Shown here one piece after another: positions 18,553 to 28,755 of a stretch of DNA of 64,000 nucleotides. Position 1 is the first letter of the stretch. Every line of letters starts with the position of its first letter. The stretch comes from Alphaproteobacteria bacterium. GTDB lineage: Bacteria > Pseudomonadota > Alphaproteobacteria > Rhizobiales > GCA-2746425. The DNA lies in assembly GCA_024743215.1 (NCBI GenBank), contig JANSWZ010000001.1:806001-870000 (forward strand), read 5' to 3'. Under the pieces are notes generated by a model. It saw nothing but the letters and a program-made list of their open reading frames with translations. It was not told where the DNA came from and did not search any database. The position numbers and the translations under genes were made by a program.

Positions 18553-19632
18553 CTAGCTTGAAGTTTGAAAGACCGCGCCAGGATTATGTGGCACGGGCTC
18601 TGCGCCATTGGGTAAAGTGCGGCGCACGAAAAAACCCGGCTCTTTCAACTGGCGCAGAAGTGTCGGAATTATCTCGCGATAGGCAGCGATTGAACTTGGA
18701 TAAGGTTCAGGACAATCATGCTTGATAGCCTCATGCAATTGCGGCAGTGCATGAAACGGAACCATCGGGAACATGTGATGTTCGATATGATAATTCATGT
18801 TCCAATACAAAAAGCGGAAGATCGGGTTCATATAAACAGTACGGGAATTCAATCGGTGGTCGAGTACATCCTCGGCCAATCCAGAATGCTGCGTCAAACC
18901 AAAATAAATTGCCATGAACCCGCCATAGAGGGACGGCAAACCGACCAGCATAGCCGGTAAAATTGACCCCGTGGCAATGCACACCAAGACAACACCGAGC
19001 AGAATTGCAATGTATAGACGAGCGATCCAATAGACTTTGGATCGCTCGCTCTCCGGCACAAATGTCGCTTCATTTGGTGTAAGTTTCCCACCTGCGTGCA
19101 GGAACAGTGCTTTTATGGTTTTCCATGTGCTGACAAGGGCGAAGATATTCAACAGCATCGCCTTGATATCAGGCGGTCGCGGCGTTGCGATCTCCGGATC
19201 ACGCCCGACAATGATGGTATCGGTATGGTGGCGTGTATGACTCCAGAGCCAGATGGTGGGTTCACGCAAAATCAAAAAGCTGGAAAAATAGTACAGCGCG
19301 CTGTTCATCCAACGGGTTTTAAACGCGGTTCCATGGCCGGATTCATGCCAGCGACTGTCTGACGAGGAACCGTAAAGAACGCCATAGACCAGAAAAAACG
19401 GAACGCACCACCACGTGCCCCAGAAATAGGCGCCGCCTGCGCCAGAGACCAGCAAAAGCCCGAGCCAAATCAAAGTGTCTCGAATGGCTGGAGAATCCGA
19501 TCGCCGCATGAGGCGTTTGATTTCCTTGCGATCAATATCCACTGAATACCAATCGGCAGCCACTAGGCCGTTTTGCTCGGCGAGTTCTGAATCGCGGCCC
19601 ACAAGGCTGTAGTCGCGTGCTGTTGGTGTCAT
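18553..19632 (-). CDS. fatty acid desaturase-fold di-iron hydroxylase (MocD-like)
   Basis: His boxes HESGHG, HTRHHTD, NYHIEHHMFP; several hydrophobic segments; adjacent to Rieske ferredoxin. Confidence 0.88.
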   Translation of the reverse strand: MTPTARDYSLVGRDSELAEQNGLVAADWYSVDIDRKEIKRLMRRSDSPAIRDTLIWLGLLLVSGAGGAYFWGTWWCVPFFLVYGVLYGSSSDSRWHESGHGTAFKTRWMNSALYYFSSFLILREPTIWLWSHTRHHTDTIIVGRDPEIATPRPPDIKAMLLNIFALVSTWKTIKALFLHAGGKLTPNEATFVPESERSKVYWIARLYIAILLGVVLVCIATGSILPAMLVGLPSLYGGFMAIYFGLTQHSGLAEDVLDHRLNSRTVYMNPIFRFLYWNMNYHIEHHMFPMVPFHALPQLHEAIKHDCPEPYPSSIAAYREIIPTLLRQLKEPGFFVRRTLPNGAEPVPHNPGAVFQTSS

Positions 19633-19750
19633 GACAATAACCCATCAAATTGATGTACCTTGTGATCATGGTCCGTTCAGAAAACGCCTTGGTCAAGCAA
19701 TTTTCGTACGCAATTCCCTTAAAACAGTCGCTTTTTGACAATTTTTCTTG

Positions 19751-19775
19751 ATAACACCTCAAAATGAGGTCTTAT
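19751..19775. promoter_or_regulatory. 25-bp palindromic operator candidate upstream of LacI-family gene
   Basis: ataacACCTCAaaaTGAGGTcttat: perfect 6-3-6 core, flanks ataa/ttat also pair (one mismatch per arm); between desaturase (-) and LacI regulator (+). Confidence 0.5.
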
Positions 19776-19783
19776 TGCGTGTC

Positions 19784-20827
19784 ATGAAGGATAAAATGTT
19801 GACAAAACCCGGCACAACCAAAGTCACAGTGTCAGAGATCGCCAAACGCGCCGGTGTGTCAAAAGCCACTGTGGACCGGGTGCTCAACAGCCGGGATGGC
19901 GTGCAGATACACACAAGGCAGCACGTCTTGTCTATTGTGCGCCATTTGAAGGGCGACGTGTCAAAAGCTCCGACAGGTCTTCTTGAAACGATAGAACTCG
20001 ACTTTGTTATCCCTGATTATCGCAACGCATTTTTGGCCGAACAGGCACATCATATAGAAAGCTATTGTCGGTCAATTGACGGTGTGGCCTCGACCATTCA
20101 CCACCTCAACAGCGCCAATGAAGAGGCTGTTCTGCAAGCGATAGGCGAGATAAGCGACGCGTCTGACGGCGTAGGCATAATTGGTGTGGACACGGCCAAG
20201 GTGCGCCATGCGCTTCGCGGTCTCAACACACGCAATATTCCAGTTGTCACACTTGCCTCCGATATCCGTCAGATTAATCGGCGCGCCTATATCGGCATAG
20301 ACAATTACGCAGCCGGCCGCCTTGCGGGCTATTTGATGGGTAAGCTTATCGCCGCACCAAGCGCCAAAACGGCTATCATCTTGGGGCTACGTGCATATCT
20401 GGGGCATGAGGAACGTGAGATGGGTTTCAGAAGCGTTCTGCGTGAACAATGCCCGCACCTCAAAATTGTAGCAGAACATGAAGTCGCTGAAGACAATATC
20501 TGCGCGCGGGACACGCTGCTTGATCTACTCAAAGTCCAACCTGATCTCAATGGCATCTATTGCATTGGGTCAGGACAAACCGGCATCATCGATGCTCTGA
20601 ATATCACAGGTAAGGCGCAGAGTGTGACCGTCATAGGTCATGGCCTGACCGACGACACGCGGCAATATCTCATTGATGGCGCCATGGATGCGATCATCAA
20701 CGAAAACGCCAAGGACGAGGCTCGCGGCGCTGTTGATCATTTGGTTGCGGCTGCACGTGGCCTTGCGCAACCGGAACTGAATCCCATCGCCATTCAAGCG
20801 ATTTTCCCGGAAAACATACCACTATGA
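19784..20827 (+). CDS. LacI family transcriptional regulator
   Basis: TVSEIAKRAGVSKATVDRVLNSRDGVQIHTRQHV HTH, periplasmic-binding-like C-terminal domain; ATG start preferred to TTG at 19748. Confidence 0.92.
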   Translation: MKDKMLTKPGTTKVTVSEIAKRAGVSKATVDRVLNSRDGVQIHTRQHVLSIVRHLKGDVSKAPTGLLETIELDFVIPDYRNAFLAEQAHHIESYCRSIDGVASTIHHLNSANEEAVLQAIGEISDASDGVGIIGVDTAKVRHALRGLNTRNIPVVTLASDIRQINRRAYIGIDNYAAGRLAGYLMGKLIAAPSAKTAIILGLRAYLGHEEREMGFRSVLREQCPHLKIVAEHEVAEDNICARDTLLDLLKVQPDLNGIYCIGSGQTGIIDALNITGKAQSVTVIGHGLTDDTRQYLIDGAMDAIINENAKDEARGAVDHLVAAARGLAQPELNPIAIQAIFPENIPL

Positions 20828-21948
20828 CAAAGACCAATTGCACTGATCACATCAGCAATGAAGCAATGACAGACGCGCACGTATCTTTTGACTTTGACCG
20901 TCAAGGCGGCATGATCAGAAATTTCACGATAACGTCCCAGACGAACACAGAGATAAAGCCGCTGCACACGGCGCCATGGGCGTTGGACCCGGTTGAGGTT
21001 TTTGACGATATCTCTTTGGTCGAACAAAAGCTTTCAGGCGATTTTTTCTGCGCGCCATTCGGTGGCGGTGGTGACACCCCGATCCACGGCCACACGGCTA
21101 ATGGCCATTGGAGCCCGTTGCCTCTGACCGATGATGGCGCTTCCGATGATGCAATATCCGCTGCATATCAACTGCGTGAAAAGGTGAATGGCGCTGTTGT
21201 GACAAAGCGATTTGAACTTCATCCCGGCGACCCACTGCTCTATCAAAGCCATCAGTTTCAAGGCGGCGCAGGCCATTTGCCGATTGGTCACCATGCCATG
21301 ATTTGTGTACCAGGCGGCGCAAGTTTGAGCTTCTCTGACAAACAGTTTGCAGCAACTCCTGCGCAGGCACCCGAGCCTGATGCCTCGAGAGGCACGTCCC
21401 TGCTAAAATACCCGCAGAAGACCGACGGATTTGGATTCTTGGAAAAGCAATCCGGCGAACGGGTCGACATCAGCAATTACCCCTTTGCTGAGAACCATGA
21501 GGATCTGGTCATCATGGCAGAACCCCCCTCTGCGCGGCTCGGCTGGACAGCGGCCCTGGCGCAGCGGGATGGTTTTCTGTTTTTTTCAATCAAGGACGCA
21601 ACATTTTTGCCCGAAACGTTGTTATGGATGAGCAATGGCGGGCGCAACTATGCGCCATGGCTGAGCAGGCACAGGCATGTGCTCGGCATTGAAGAAGTCT
21701 CTACCAGTTGCCACAGCAATGGCAGCCTCGCCAGCGCCGCTGAGCGGTCGCCCTATGGACTGCCTCAAGGCCTGACGCTGTCCACGGATTGTGTGGCCAC
21801 CATCAATTATGCATTTGGTGCAATTGAACCGCCAAGCGGATGGACCAAAATCAGTGATGTTCAAATCAACGCCGACCATCTCGTCTTGGAGGATGTCAGT
21901 GGCGATTCCCGGTCTGTGACATTTCATGGCGCGCATTTTGGCCTGTGA
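20824..21948 (+). CDS. aldose 1-epimerase-like / galactose mutarotase-fold protein (tentative)
   Basis: Overlaps LacI stop by 4 nt; FFCAPFGGGGDTPIHGHTANGHWSPL and beta-rich composition; function uncertain. Confidence 0.55.
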   Translation: MTKTNCTDHISNEAMTDAHVSFDFDRQGGMIRNFTITSQTNTEIKPLHTAPWALDPVEVFDDISLVEQKLSGDFFCAPFGGGGDTPIHGHTANGHWSPLPLTDDGASDDAISAAYQLREKVNGAVVTKRFELHPGDPLLYQSHQFQGGAGHLPIGHHAMICVPGGASLSFSDKQFAATPAQAPEPDASRGTSLLKYPQKTDGFGFLEKQSGERVDISNYPFAENHEDLVIMAEPPSARLGWTAALAQRDGFLFFSIKDATFLPETLLWMSNGGRNYAPWLSRHRHVLGIEEVSTSCHSNGSLASAAERSPYGLPQGLTLSTDCVATINYAFGAIEPPSGWTKISDVQINADHLVLEDVSGDSRSVTFHGAHFGL

Positions 21949-22929
21949 TCAGCGGTCCTGTGTGAGACGCACATAGATCGCGGTAACACCCAAAATGATG
22001 AGGCCGAAGAAGATGCGGCGCGTGCCTTCAGGTATCTGCATGACCGTAAGCATGGTTGCCAAAACTGTGAGGATCAACGCGCCGACAATGGTACCCGAAT
22101 AGCCGCCACGGCCTCCAAAAATTGATGTGCCGCCGATAACGGCAGCAGCGACCGAAGGCAAAACCCTCGGTTCAACAAGCGAAAGCGACGGTGCTTTGAT
22201 CAGTCCGAGATAAAGCAGGCCCGTAATGCCAGCGATCAAACCTGAAATAACATACAGTGTAATGAGCACTTGCCATGTGCGCACACCGGCCAAACGGGCC
22301 GCCTCTTCATTTTCGCCCACAGCATAAAGCAGCCGTCCAAAACCGGTTCGGCGCAGCCCAACAATTATGATAACCGCCAGGGGTACGAAAATGATCAGCG
22401 AATTTGGGACCCCATAACTCAACCCGGTTCCCAGCCAGGACAGGATATCGGGAACAGATGAGCCAGATGCAATGACTGTGCGTTGGTAAACGAGCAAACA
22501 ACCCGTTCCGATCAGGCCTGTCCCCAACGTCATGATCAACGGATGCACCCGAAACAGAGCAACCCCCACCCCATTGACAAGGCCAATGAGCAGCGGCGGA
22601 ACAAGCGCGACAAGAATGGCCCCTGTGGGTCCGAGCACCGTCAATTGGCTTGCAGCCACAAAAGCACTGACGGTCGCGGCCACACCAACTGACAGATCAA
22701 TTCCGCCTGTGAGCATCGTCAGGGTTTGACAGGCAGCAAGCATGGCGAGTGGAATTGCAAATTTGACGGTGTTTGCCATCCAACGCTCGTTGATGATGCC
22801 AGGCCGCATCACCTCAAGGGCTACCACAAGGCCTAACAACAGGATGATCAACGGGATAATGGGATAGTCCCGGACCAGCGTACGCAGGCCTTTCAACCAG
22901 TTATTTGATTTGCTGGATACAGCCGTCAT
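21949..22929 (-). CDS. sugar ABC transporter permease (RbsC type)
   Basis: TLTMLTGGIDLSVGVAATVSAFVAA; VAAAVIGGTSIFGGRGGYSGTIVGALIL. Confidence 0.92.
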   Translation of the reverse strand: MTAVSSKSNNWLKGLRTLVRDYPIIPLIILLLGLVVALEVMRPGIINERWMANTVKFAIPLAMLAACQTLTMLTGGIDLSVGVAATVSAFVAASQLTVLGPTGAILVALVPPLLIGLVNGVGVALFRVHPLIMTLGTGLIGTGCLLVYQRTVIASGSSVPDILSWLGTGLSYGVPNSLIIFVPLAVIIIVGLRRTGFGRLLYAVGENEEAARLAGVRTWQVLITLYVISGLIAGITGLLYLGLIKAPSLSLVEPRVLPSVAAAVIGGTSIFGGRGGYSGTIVGALILTVLATMLTVMQIPEGTRRIFFGLIILGVTAIYVRLTQDR

Positions 22930-23900
22930 CTTGTCTTCCGCCTGGCTGCCATAAATCCTCCTGCCATCACCACAACAACCATGATCGTGCCTTCAACAAT
23001 GGTTGTAATGTTGGGATCAACCGACATCAGTGTGAGGTCTGTTCGGATCAAACGAAGTATCAATACTGCAATAATGGGGCCGAGCAGACCGCCAACGCCG
23101 CCGCCCAAAGTTACGCCGCCAAGCACCACCGCTGCAACACTGGCCAACAGATATGGGCCAGGAATAGGTGCTCCAATGCCAGTGCTGGCTGTCAGCACCA
23201 AACCGCCCATCGCTGCAAACAATCCGCAAATTGCATAAGCAGCAATCTTGGTTCGGTTGACATTAACGCCAGACCGGAACGCTGCCATGTCAGATGAACC
23301 GATCGCATAAACCGACAGGCCGAAATTCGACCTGCGCAGTGGTATCCACACAATGCACAAAAACACCACCATCACGATGAAAGCTTTGGGCACCCATTGA
23401 GTCACGATTTCGGGAATAAACCCCAGCACAATCGAGCCGACAAGCATTCCCTGGACCCACTCGGCAGAACCGCCCCCGGGCGAATTCAAAATCATCAGGG
23501 CGACGCCTTCCCACACAAACAACATCGCCAGCGTCACCACAATGTCCGGGACACGCGTGATAACGATCAAGACGCCGTTTATCGCTCCCATGGTCGCGCC
23601 GACCAGCAGTACGACAGGGATCACAAGAAATGCGAATTGTTCGCTGGCGCCGTCCATCAAGACAGCCGCAGTAACGCTGGAAACCGCCATCATCGATGCA
23701 ATTGACAGATCTATACCACCTGCAATCACGACAATCGCCTGTGCCGCCGTTGCAAAAGCGAAAGGCAAAGCGGCCCGTGTCAGAGCTTCCAATCCGAATG
23801 TGCCGAAATTTGGTTGGATCACGCGGGTGAAAACCAACAATGCGATCAAGATCAGCAGCAGTCCGAAAGTCCAATAATGTTTGCGCAAAAAACGGAACAT
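22926..23900 (-). CDS. sugar ABC transporter permease (RbsC type)
   Basis: IVVIAGGIDLSIASMMAVSSVTAAVLM; VAAVVLGGVTLGGGVGGLLGPI. Confidence 0.92.
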   Translation of the reverse strand: MFRFLRKHYWTFGLLLILIALLVFTRVIQPNFGTFGLEALTRAALPFAFATAAQAIVVIAGGIDLSIASMMAVSSVTAAVLMDGASEQFAFLVIPVVLLVGATMGAINGVLIVITRVPDIVVTLAMLFVWEGVALMILNSPGGGSAEWVQGMLVGSIVLGFIPEIVTQWVPKAFIVMVVFLCIVWIPLRRSNFGLSVYAIGSSDMAAFRSGVNVNRTKIAAYAICGLFAAMGGLVLTASTGIGAPIPGPYLLASVAAVVLGGVTLGGGVGGLLGPIIAVLILRLIRTDLTLMSVDPNITTIVEGTIMVVVVMAGGFMAARRKTR

Positions 23901-25420
23901 CAGGTCACCGTCCCCTGCGCTGCAGTCTGTGCGGCCTCAGGCAGAGTGTCATCAGCCGTTAATCCATAGGCTGCGCGCATCAATGTTGGTTCATCTGCTT
24001 GCTCGGCGTCCATCTGGTCCACCACCCGGCCATTGAATATGACAACAACTCGGTCACAGGCTTGTTGCACCTCAGCCAATTCTGAAGTGTAAAACAAGAC
24101 TGATGAGCCTTGTTCAGCAAGTTCGCGCAACAATGGATAAATCTGATGTTTTGTACGCACATCAATCCCGCGCGTCGGATCAAAACACAGGATCGTTTGA
24201 AAACCCATTGCTAACCAGCGAGCAATCGTCACTTTTTGCTGATTGCCACCAGACAATCGCTGCACCTCGCCCTGCGCGCGTGTATCTATCTGCAGTCGTT
24301 CAATCGCAGCGTCCACTTTTGCCTTTTCCGCTGCCATATCAATCAAGCCCCATTGTGAGGGCTTGGTGTGAAATGGAACGGCTATATTTTCACGCACAGA
24401 GCGCTGCATCAGCAATGCCTCGGCGCGGTCGCCTGGCACATAGACATGGCCTGCGGCAATTGCATCGGCCGGATGTTTGAATCGGCAAGGCGTGCCATCA
24501 ATTGAAAATCCGCCGCCGTCTGGTTGGGCCATACCAGCCAAAACTTCAAACAGTTCATCTTGCCCTTGTCCTTCAAGGGCGACTACGCCGAGCACCTCGC
24601 CAGCACGCAGATCAAATGAAACATCAGTCAGTTTTGAACCAGCAGATAATTGCGATACTTCCAGTCGCGGTTTGAGCACCTCTTTGACTGATGCGGTGGC
24701 ATAGGCTCTCTTCTTGGCTTTGATGGCATCGCCCAGCATCAACTCGACGATTTCCTCTTCGACCCCATCAGTGATGGCCAGATCGCCCACCGTTTTACCA
24801 TCACGCAGCACCATCGCACGGTCGCAAACTGCCGCAATTTCAGGAAACCGGTGGGAAATATAAATCACCGACCGATCCAACGGCTTTTGCTGTTTCACGA
24901 CATCAAGAACGCGGTCGACAAGATTGGCGGGCAGCGCGGCTGTCATCTCATCGAGCAATAAAATAGCCGGCTCGCTGGCAAGGGCGCGGGCCAAGTCAAT
25001 CACGCGCTGAACTGCTAATGGCTGATGCCGGGCCAACTCACTCAAATCCACATCAGGCACACCCAATTCATCAAGCCAATGGCGAAAAGGATCAACGGGC
25101 GTACTGCCAAGCTTCAAATTGTCCAGAATATTCAAATCGGGAATGAGGGATGGTTCCTGATAGACTGGTACGAGTCCTGCGCGGCGTGCATCCGCTGGAG
25201 AGCTGACTTTGAAACGGTTCCCACGGATGGTAATTTCCCCGTCGCTTGGACTGATAGCGCCAGTCAATATTTTTACGAGTGTGGATTTTCCCGCGCCATT
25301 TGCACCCATAAGCGCAATTACTTCACCAGGTGCGACATCGAGTGAAGCATCCTTGAGCGCAGCAACCGCACCATAGTTTTTGGCCACATTCCGAGCGCTC
25401 AAAATCGGGCTTAGCGCCAT
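23900..25420 (-). CDS. sugar ABC transporter ATP-binding protein (RbsA type, two ABC domains)
   Basis: Walker A GANGAGKSTLVKIL; second domain LSGGNQQKVTIARWLAMGFQTILCFDPTRGIDV. Confidence 0.92.
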   Translation of the reverse strand: MALSPILSARNVAKNYGAVAALKDASLDVAPGEVIALMGANGAGKSTLVKILTGAISPSDGEITIRGNRFKVSSPADARRAGLVPVYQEPSLIPDLNILDNLKLGSTPVDPFRHWLDELGVPDVDLSELARHQPLAVQRVIDLARALASEPAILLLDEMTAALPANLVDRVLDVVKQQKPLDRSVIYISHRFPEIAAVCDRAMVLRDGKTVGDLAITDGVEEEIVELMLGDAIKAKKRAYATASVKEVLKPRLEVSQLSAGSKLTDVSFDLRAGEVLGVVALEGQGQDELFEVLAGMAQPDGGGFSIDGTPCRFKHPADAIAAGHVYVPGDRAEALLMQRSVRENIAVPFHTKPSQWGLIDMAAEKAKVDAAIERLQIDTRAQGEVQRLSGGNQQKVTIARWLAMGFQTILCFDPTRGIDVRTKHQIYPLLRELAEQGSSVLFYTSELAEVQQACDRVVVIFNGRVVDQMDAEQADEPTLMRAAYGLTADDTLPEAAQTAAQGTVT

Positions 25421-25443
25421 ACATCAAAGTCCCCTCAGACCGA

Positions 25444-25485
25444 AAAAACGTGCGGGTCGCTGGCGTCAAACGCCAGCGACCCGCA
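25444..25485 (-). terminator. post-SBP hairpin, perfect 16-bp stem followed by T6 on the minus strand
   Basis: tgcgggtcgctggcgt (25451-25466) caa acgccagcgacccgca (25470-25485), then ACGTTTTTTC on the minus strand; between SBP and ATPase genes. Confidence 0.75.
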
Positions 25486-25497
25486 GCCGGGCGATTG

Positions 25498-26529
25498 TTA
25501 TTCGCCAGGACCTTTACAAGCGATGATCTGCTCTTTGGTGTAGTTCGTCCATTCTGGGATCATGATGGAAACGGGCCATTCCGGATCCAGCGATGGATCG
25601 GCTGCTGCTTGCAACTTTGCCTTTCCTGCATCAGTGGCATTTTCCCACAATTCAGGATCAACCAGAACCACGCGGTCAGCGGGTTTTTCACCTTCCAACA
25701 AACTGATTGCCAGCGCAACACCTGCACCACCAACAGAACCTGGGTTGGTGACAGCTGCACCGATTAGCCCATCCACGGAATTAAGCTGACCGACAAAACC
25801 GGCATTATCCGCGCCGACGATTGGCACAAGTGGCGTATCGGATTCAACGAACGCGTCGACAATGACATTATCGATGCCCGACGTCCAAACACCGTCAAAT
25901 GGAATGCCGGTCGCAATGTAATCCAGGATTTGCTGTTTTCCCTGATCCTGTTGCCAGCCGGTGAAAACTTCCAGTGCAATACTGACGTCAGGGAATTCCG
26001 CCAGCGCCTTTTTGAAGCCTTTGTCGCGGTCATCATCGGCAGATGCACCCGCAGCGCCGCGCATATAGACAACAGTCCCCTTGCCCTCGATTTGCTCGAA
26101 CAACCATTTTGCACCCAAATAGGCGTATTCTTCTTGGTTGTTCGACAGCACATAGGCGGAATCTTCATTCACCGTTTGATCAACGGCCACCACCACGATG
26201 CCACGATCGGTCGCAGCTTTCACAGCAGATTTAATGCCATCAGGGTTGGAAGGGTTGACCACAATTGCGTCTACACCAGCTTGGATGAGGTTGTTGATAT
26301 CCTCAATTTGCCCGGCTGCATCGGTATTGCGGTGCGCAATGTTGAGCGATTTCACTTTGCCGGATGCCAGCGCTTCCGCTTTCATGGCGCAAACCATCTC
26401 TTCACGCCAACCATTGCCCTGAACCGTATTGGAAATGCCAATTGTATAATCAGCTGCCATCGCAGTTGACATCAAACCAAGCGTGAAGGCACCCAAAAGT
26501 GCGCCCTTGAGTAATCTCTTGCTCATATT
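25498..26529 (-). CDS. sugar ABC transporter substrate-binding protein (RbsB type)
   Basis: Signal peptide MSKRLLKGALLGAFTLGLMSTAMAA; LIQAGVDAIVVNPSNPDGIKSAVKAATDRGIVVVAVDQ. Confidence 0.92.
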   Translation of the reverse strand, partial: NMSKRLLKGALLGAFTLGLMSTAMAADYTIGISNTVQGNGWREEMVCAMKAEALASGKVKSLNIAHRNTDAAGQIEDINNLIQAGVDAIVVNPSNPDGIKSAVKAATDRGIVVVAVDQTVNEDSAYVLSNNQEEYAYLGAKWLFEQIEGKGTVVYMRGAAGASADDDRDKGFKKALAEFPDVSIALEVFTGWQQDQGKQQILDYIATGIPFDGVWTSGIDNVIVDAFVESDTPLVPIVGADNAGFVGQLNSVDGLIGAAVTNPGSVGGAGVALAISLLEGEKPADRVVLVDPELWENATDAGKAKLQAAADPSLDPEWPVSIMIPEWTNYTKEQIIACKGPGE

Positions 26530-26622
26530 CATTTCTCCCATATTAGATTCTCCTCATTTTCAGTCCACTCCGGGCGGTTAGCCCCGAATTCAAATCCCAA
26601 TCATTGCACTTAAGCCGCCGCA

Positions 26623-27537
26623 TTAATGAATGTATGGCCGCAATGTATCACGAGCCAGCAAAAAGCCGCGCTTTATACCAGCGTCGTCACCTTCAAAGTC
26701 ACGATCCTCGTGCTCGATGATGACAGGACCATCATAGCCTGCCCTGTACAGGTCGGCGAAAAAGTGGCTCCAGTTCACATCACCAAGACCCGGCATACGA
26801 GGCACCTGCCACCCCATTCCACCAGACATGATGCCGCGCTCATAAAGCCCATCATGGTCAATCATTAAATCCTTGGCATGAACATGAAGCATATGTGCAC
26901 CAAATTCACGCACAAAACGACGCTGGTCTATCATTTGCCAAACCAGATGGCTTGGATCGAAATTCATGCCGACGTCGCCACCCCAAGCTTCCAGAATGCG
27001 CCGCCAGATATAGGGTGAATAGGCAATGTTATGTCCGCCTGGCCATTCATCGTGGCTGAAGATCATAGGACAGTTTTCAAATGCGATCTTCACGCCCTTG
27101 TCACGGGCATAGCTGATCATATCTGGCCAAACGGTCTGTGCACGTTTCCAGTTTTCATCAATATTGACCGATGCATCTCCGCCGCAAAACGTATTGACCA
27201 GTTGAACGCCCATCTTGGACGCCCCATCAATCACCGACTTCAAATGCGCCAACACCACGTCGCGATGCGCAGCGTCCGGGTGTAATGGGTTTGGATAGTA
27301 GCCAAGCCCGGATATGAAGATGCCCTTGCTGGATAATTCAGCAACCGTGTCAGCGCCCTGTGCAGCCGAGATATTGGCCACATCAATATGCGTTGTACCC
27401 GCATAACGTCTGACCGGCCCGTCGGCCACCGGCCAACACGCCACTTCGAGCGCCGTAAAGCCTGAAGATGCGGCCCAATCTGCCACGTCAATCAAATCCG
27501 TTTCGGGAAACGGTGCGGTCAATATTCCAAGCTGCAT
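26623..27537 (-). CDS. sugar phosphate isomerase/epimerase (xylose isomerase-like TIM barrel; MocC/IolE-like)
   Basis: MQLGILTAPFPETDLIDVADWAASSGFTALEVACWP; GVKIAFENCPM; NFDPSHLVWQ; VIIEHEDRDFEGD. Confidence 0.87.
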   Translation of the reverse strand: MQLGILTAPFPETDLIDVADWAASSGFTALEVACWPVADGPVRRYAGTTHIDVANISAAQGADTVAELSSKGIFISGLGYYPNPLHPDAAHRDVVLAHLKSVIDGASKMGVQLVNTFCGGDASVNIDENWKRAQTVWPDMISYARDKGVKIAFENCPMIFSHDEWPGGHNIAYSPYIWRRILEAWGGDVGMNFDPSHLVWQMIDQRRFVREFGAHMLHVHAKDLMIDHDGLYERGIMSGGMGWQVPRMPGLGDVNWSHFFADLYRAGYDGPVIIEHEDRDFEGDDAGIKRGFLLARDTLRPYIH

Positions 27538-27553
27538 GTCACCTCTCTTTGTT

Positions 27554-28720
27554 TCAAGAACCTGCATCTGATTTGAGGTCTACCCAACGCCCAAGGCGCG
27601 CACTTTCCAGAACGGCATCACATACATACATTTCGTAACAACCATCTGCAAAACTTGCATAACTGGGCTTTCCGGGTGGCCGTCCTGCCTCAATGGCCCC
27701 ATAGATCTCACGAAACAATGCGAAAAAGGAGTCTGCGAAACCCTCGACATGTCCCCCGGGCAATGCAGTTGCAGCAGCACCCGCTGCGTTCATCAAAGCC
27801 GCATCACGTTGCAATGTTTGATTTGGCTGGTCGCGATGCCCGATAGCTAAGTGATCTGGTTTTTCAGAATCCCAGGCTGCTGACGATTTTGACCCGTCGA
27901 TTTGCCAGCACAGAGAATTTTTCTTGCCCGGGCTCACTTGGCTAACGACCACGGAACCGCGCGCACCATTTTCATAACGCAGCAGCAACAACGCTGTGTC
28001 TTCAGTTGTTACGTTCCTGGCAACGGTTTCACCCGAACGGTCTTGCGAGAATGTTTCAACTGGTCCAACAGGCTGTTGGCGAGTTTTCACAAAAGTTGAT
28101 AATTCTGCCATTACAGATGTGACTTTAAGGCCGCTGACAAAACTGGTGAGATCAATCCAATGCGTTCCAATGTCACCAAATGCGCGCAGCAGGCCACCCT
28201 TGTCAGCTTCCAGCCGCCAGTTCCAGTCCGTGTCGAACAACAACCAATCTTGCATGTAGTGGCCAGTAATCAGACGCACATCACCCAAGTCGCCATTTGC
28301 CACCATGGCGCGACTGTGCTGATTCAGCGGATAATATCGAATGTTGTAATTCACGGCTGTGATGAGATTGCTGGCTTTTGCAAGTGCGACCAGTTCAGCT
28401 GCCTCAACCGAGGTCATCGTCAGCGGTTTTTCACACACCACATGCCGTCCGGCAGCCAAAATTTGCTTCACTTGCAAGAAGTGAAACTGATTGGGCGAAG
28501 TGACATGCACGACTTTCACGCCATCGTCCGCGAGCAATGCTTCCAGAGAAGCATAGGCTTTTGGAACACCTATCGTTTGTGCGGCCTCTGCGCCCCGCGC
28601 AGCACTTGATCCCAACACACCCAGGACATTGACACCCAGCCGTCGAAGCGCCTGAACGTGGACCGTGCCGATGAAACCCGTGCCGATAACTGCGGCACCA
28701 TTTGCCCCACCACTAATCAT
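27554..28720 (-). CDS. Gfo/Idh/MocA family oxidoreductase
   Basis: AAVIGTGFIGTVHVQALRRLGVNVLGVLGSS; GRHVVCEKPLTMTSVEAAELVALAKASNLITAVNYNIRYYP. Confidence 0.92.
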   Translation of the reverse strand: MISGGANGAAVIGTGFIGTVHVQALRRLGVNVLGVLGSSAARGAEAAQTIGVPKAYASLEALLADDGVKVVHVTSPNQFHFLQVKQILAAGRHVVCEKPLTMTSVEAAELVALAKASNLITAVNYNIRYYPLNQHSRAMVANGDLGDVRLITGHYMQDWLLFDTDWNWRLEADKGGLLRAFGDIGTHWIDLTSFVSGLKVTSVMAELSTFVKTRQQPVGPVETFSQDRSGETVARNVTTEDTALLLLRYENGARGSVVVSQVSPGKKNSLCWQIDGSKSSAAWDSEKPDHLAIGHRDQPNQTLQRDAALMNAAGAAATALPGGHVEGFADSFFALFREIYGAIEAGRPPGKPSYASFADGCYEMYVCDAVLESARLGRWVDLKSDAGS

Positions 28721-28755
28721 TCACGTGCTCCCTTTTGCCAATGGCATGACGATCT

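Noticed and set aside
15019-18725. Plus-strand ORFs antisense to Gfo/Idh, PanB-like and Rieske genes
   Set aside because: Shadow ORFs opposite strongly supported genes.
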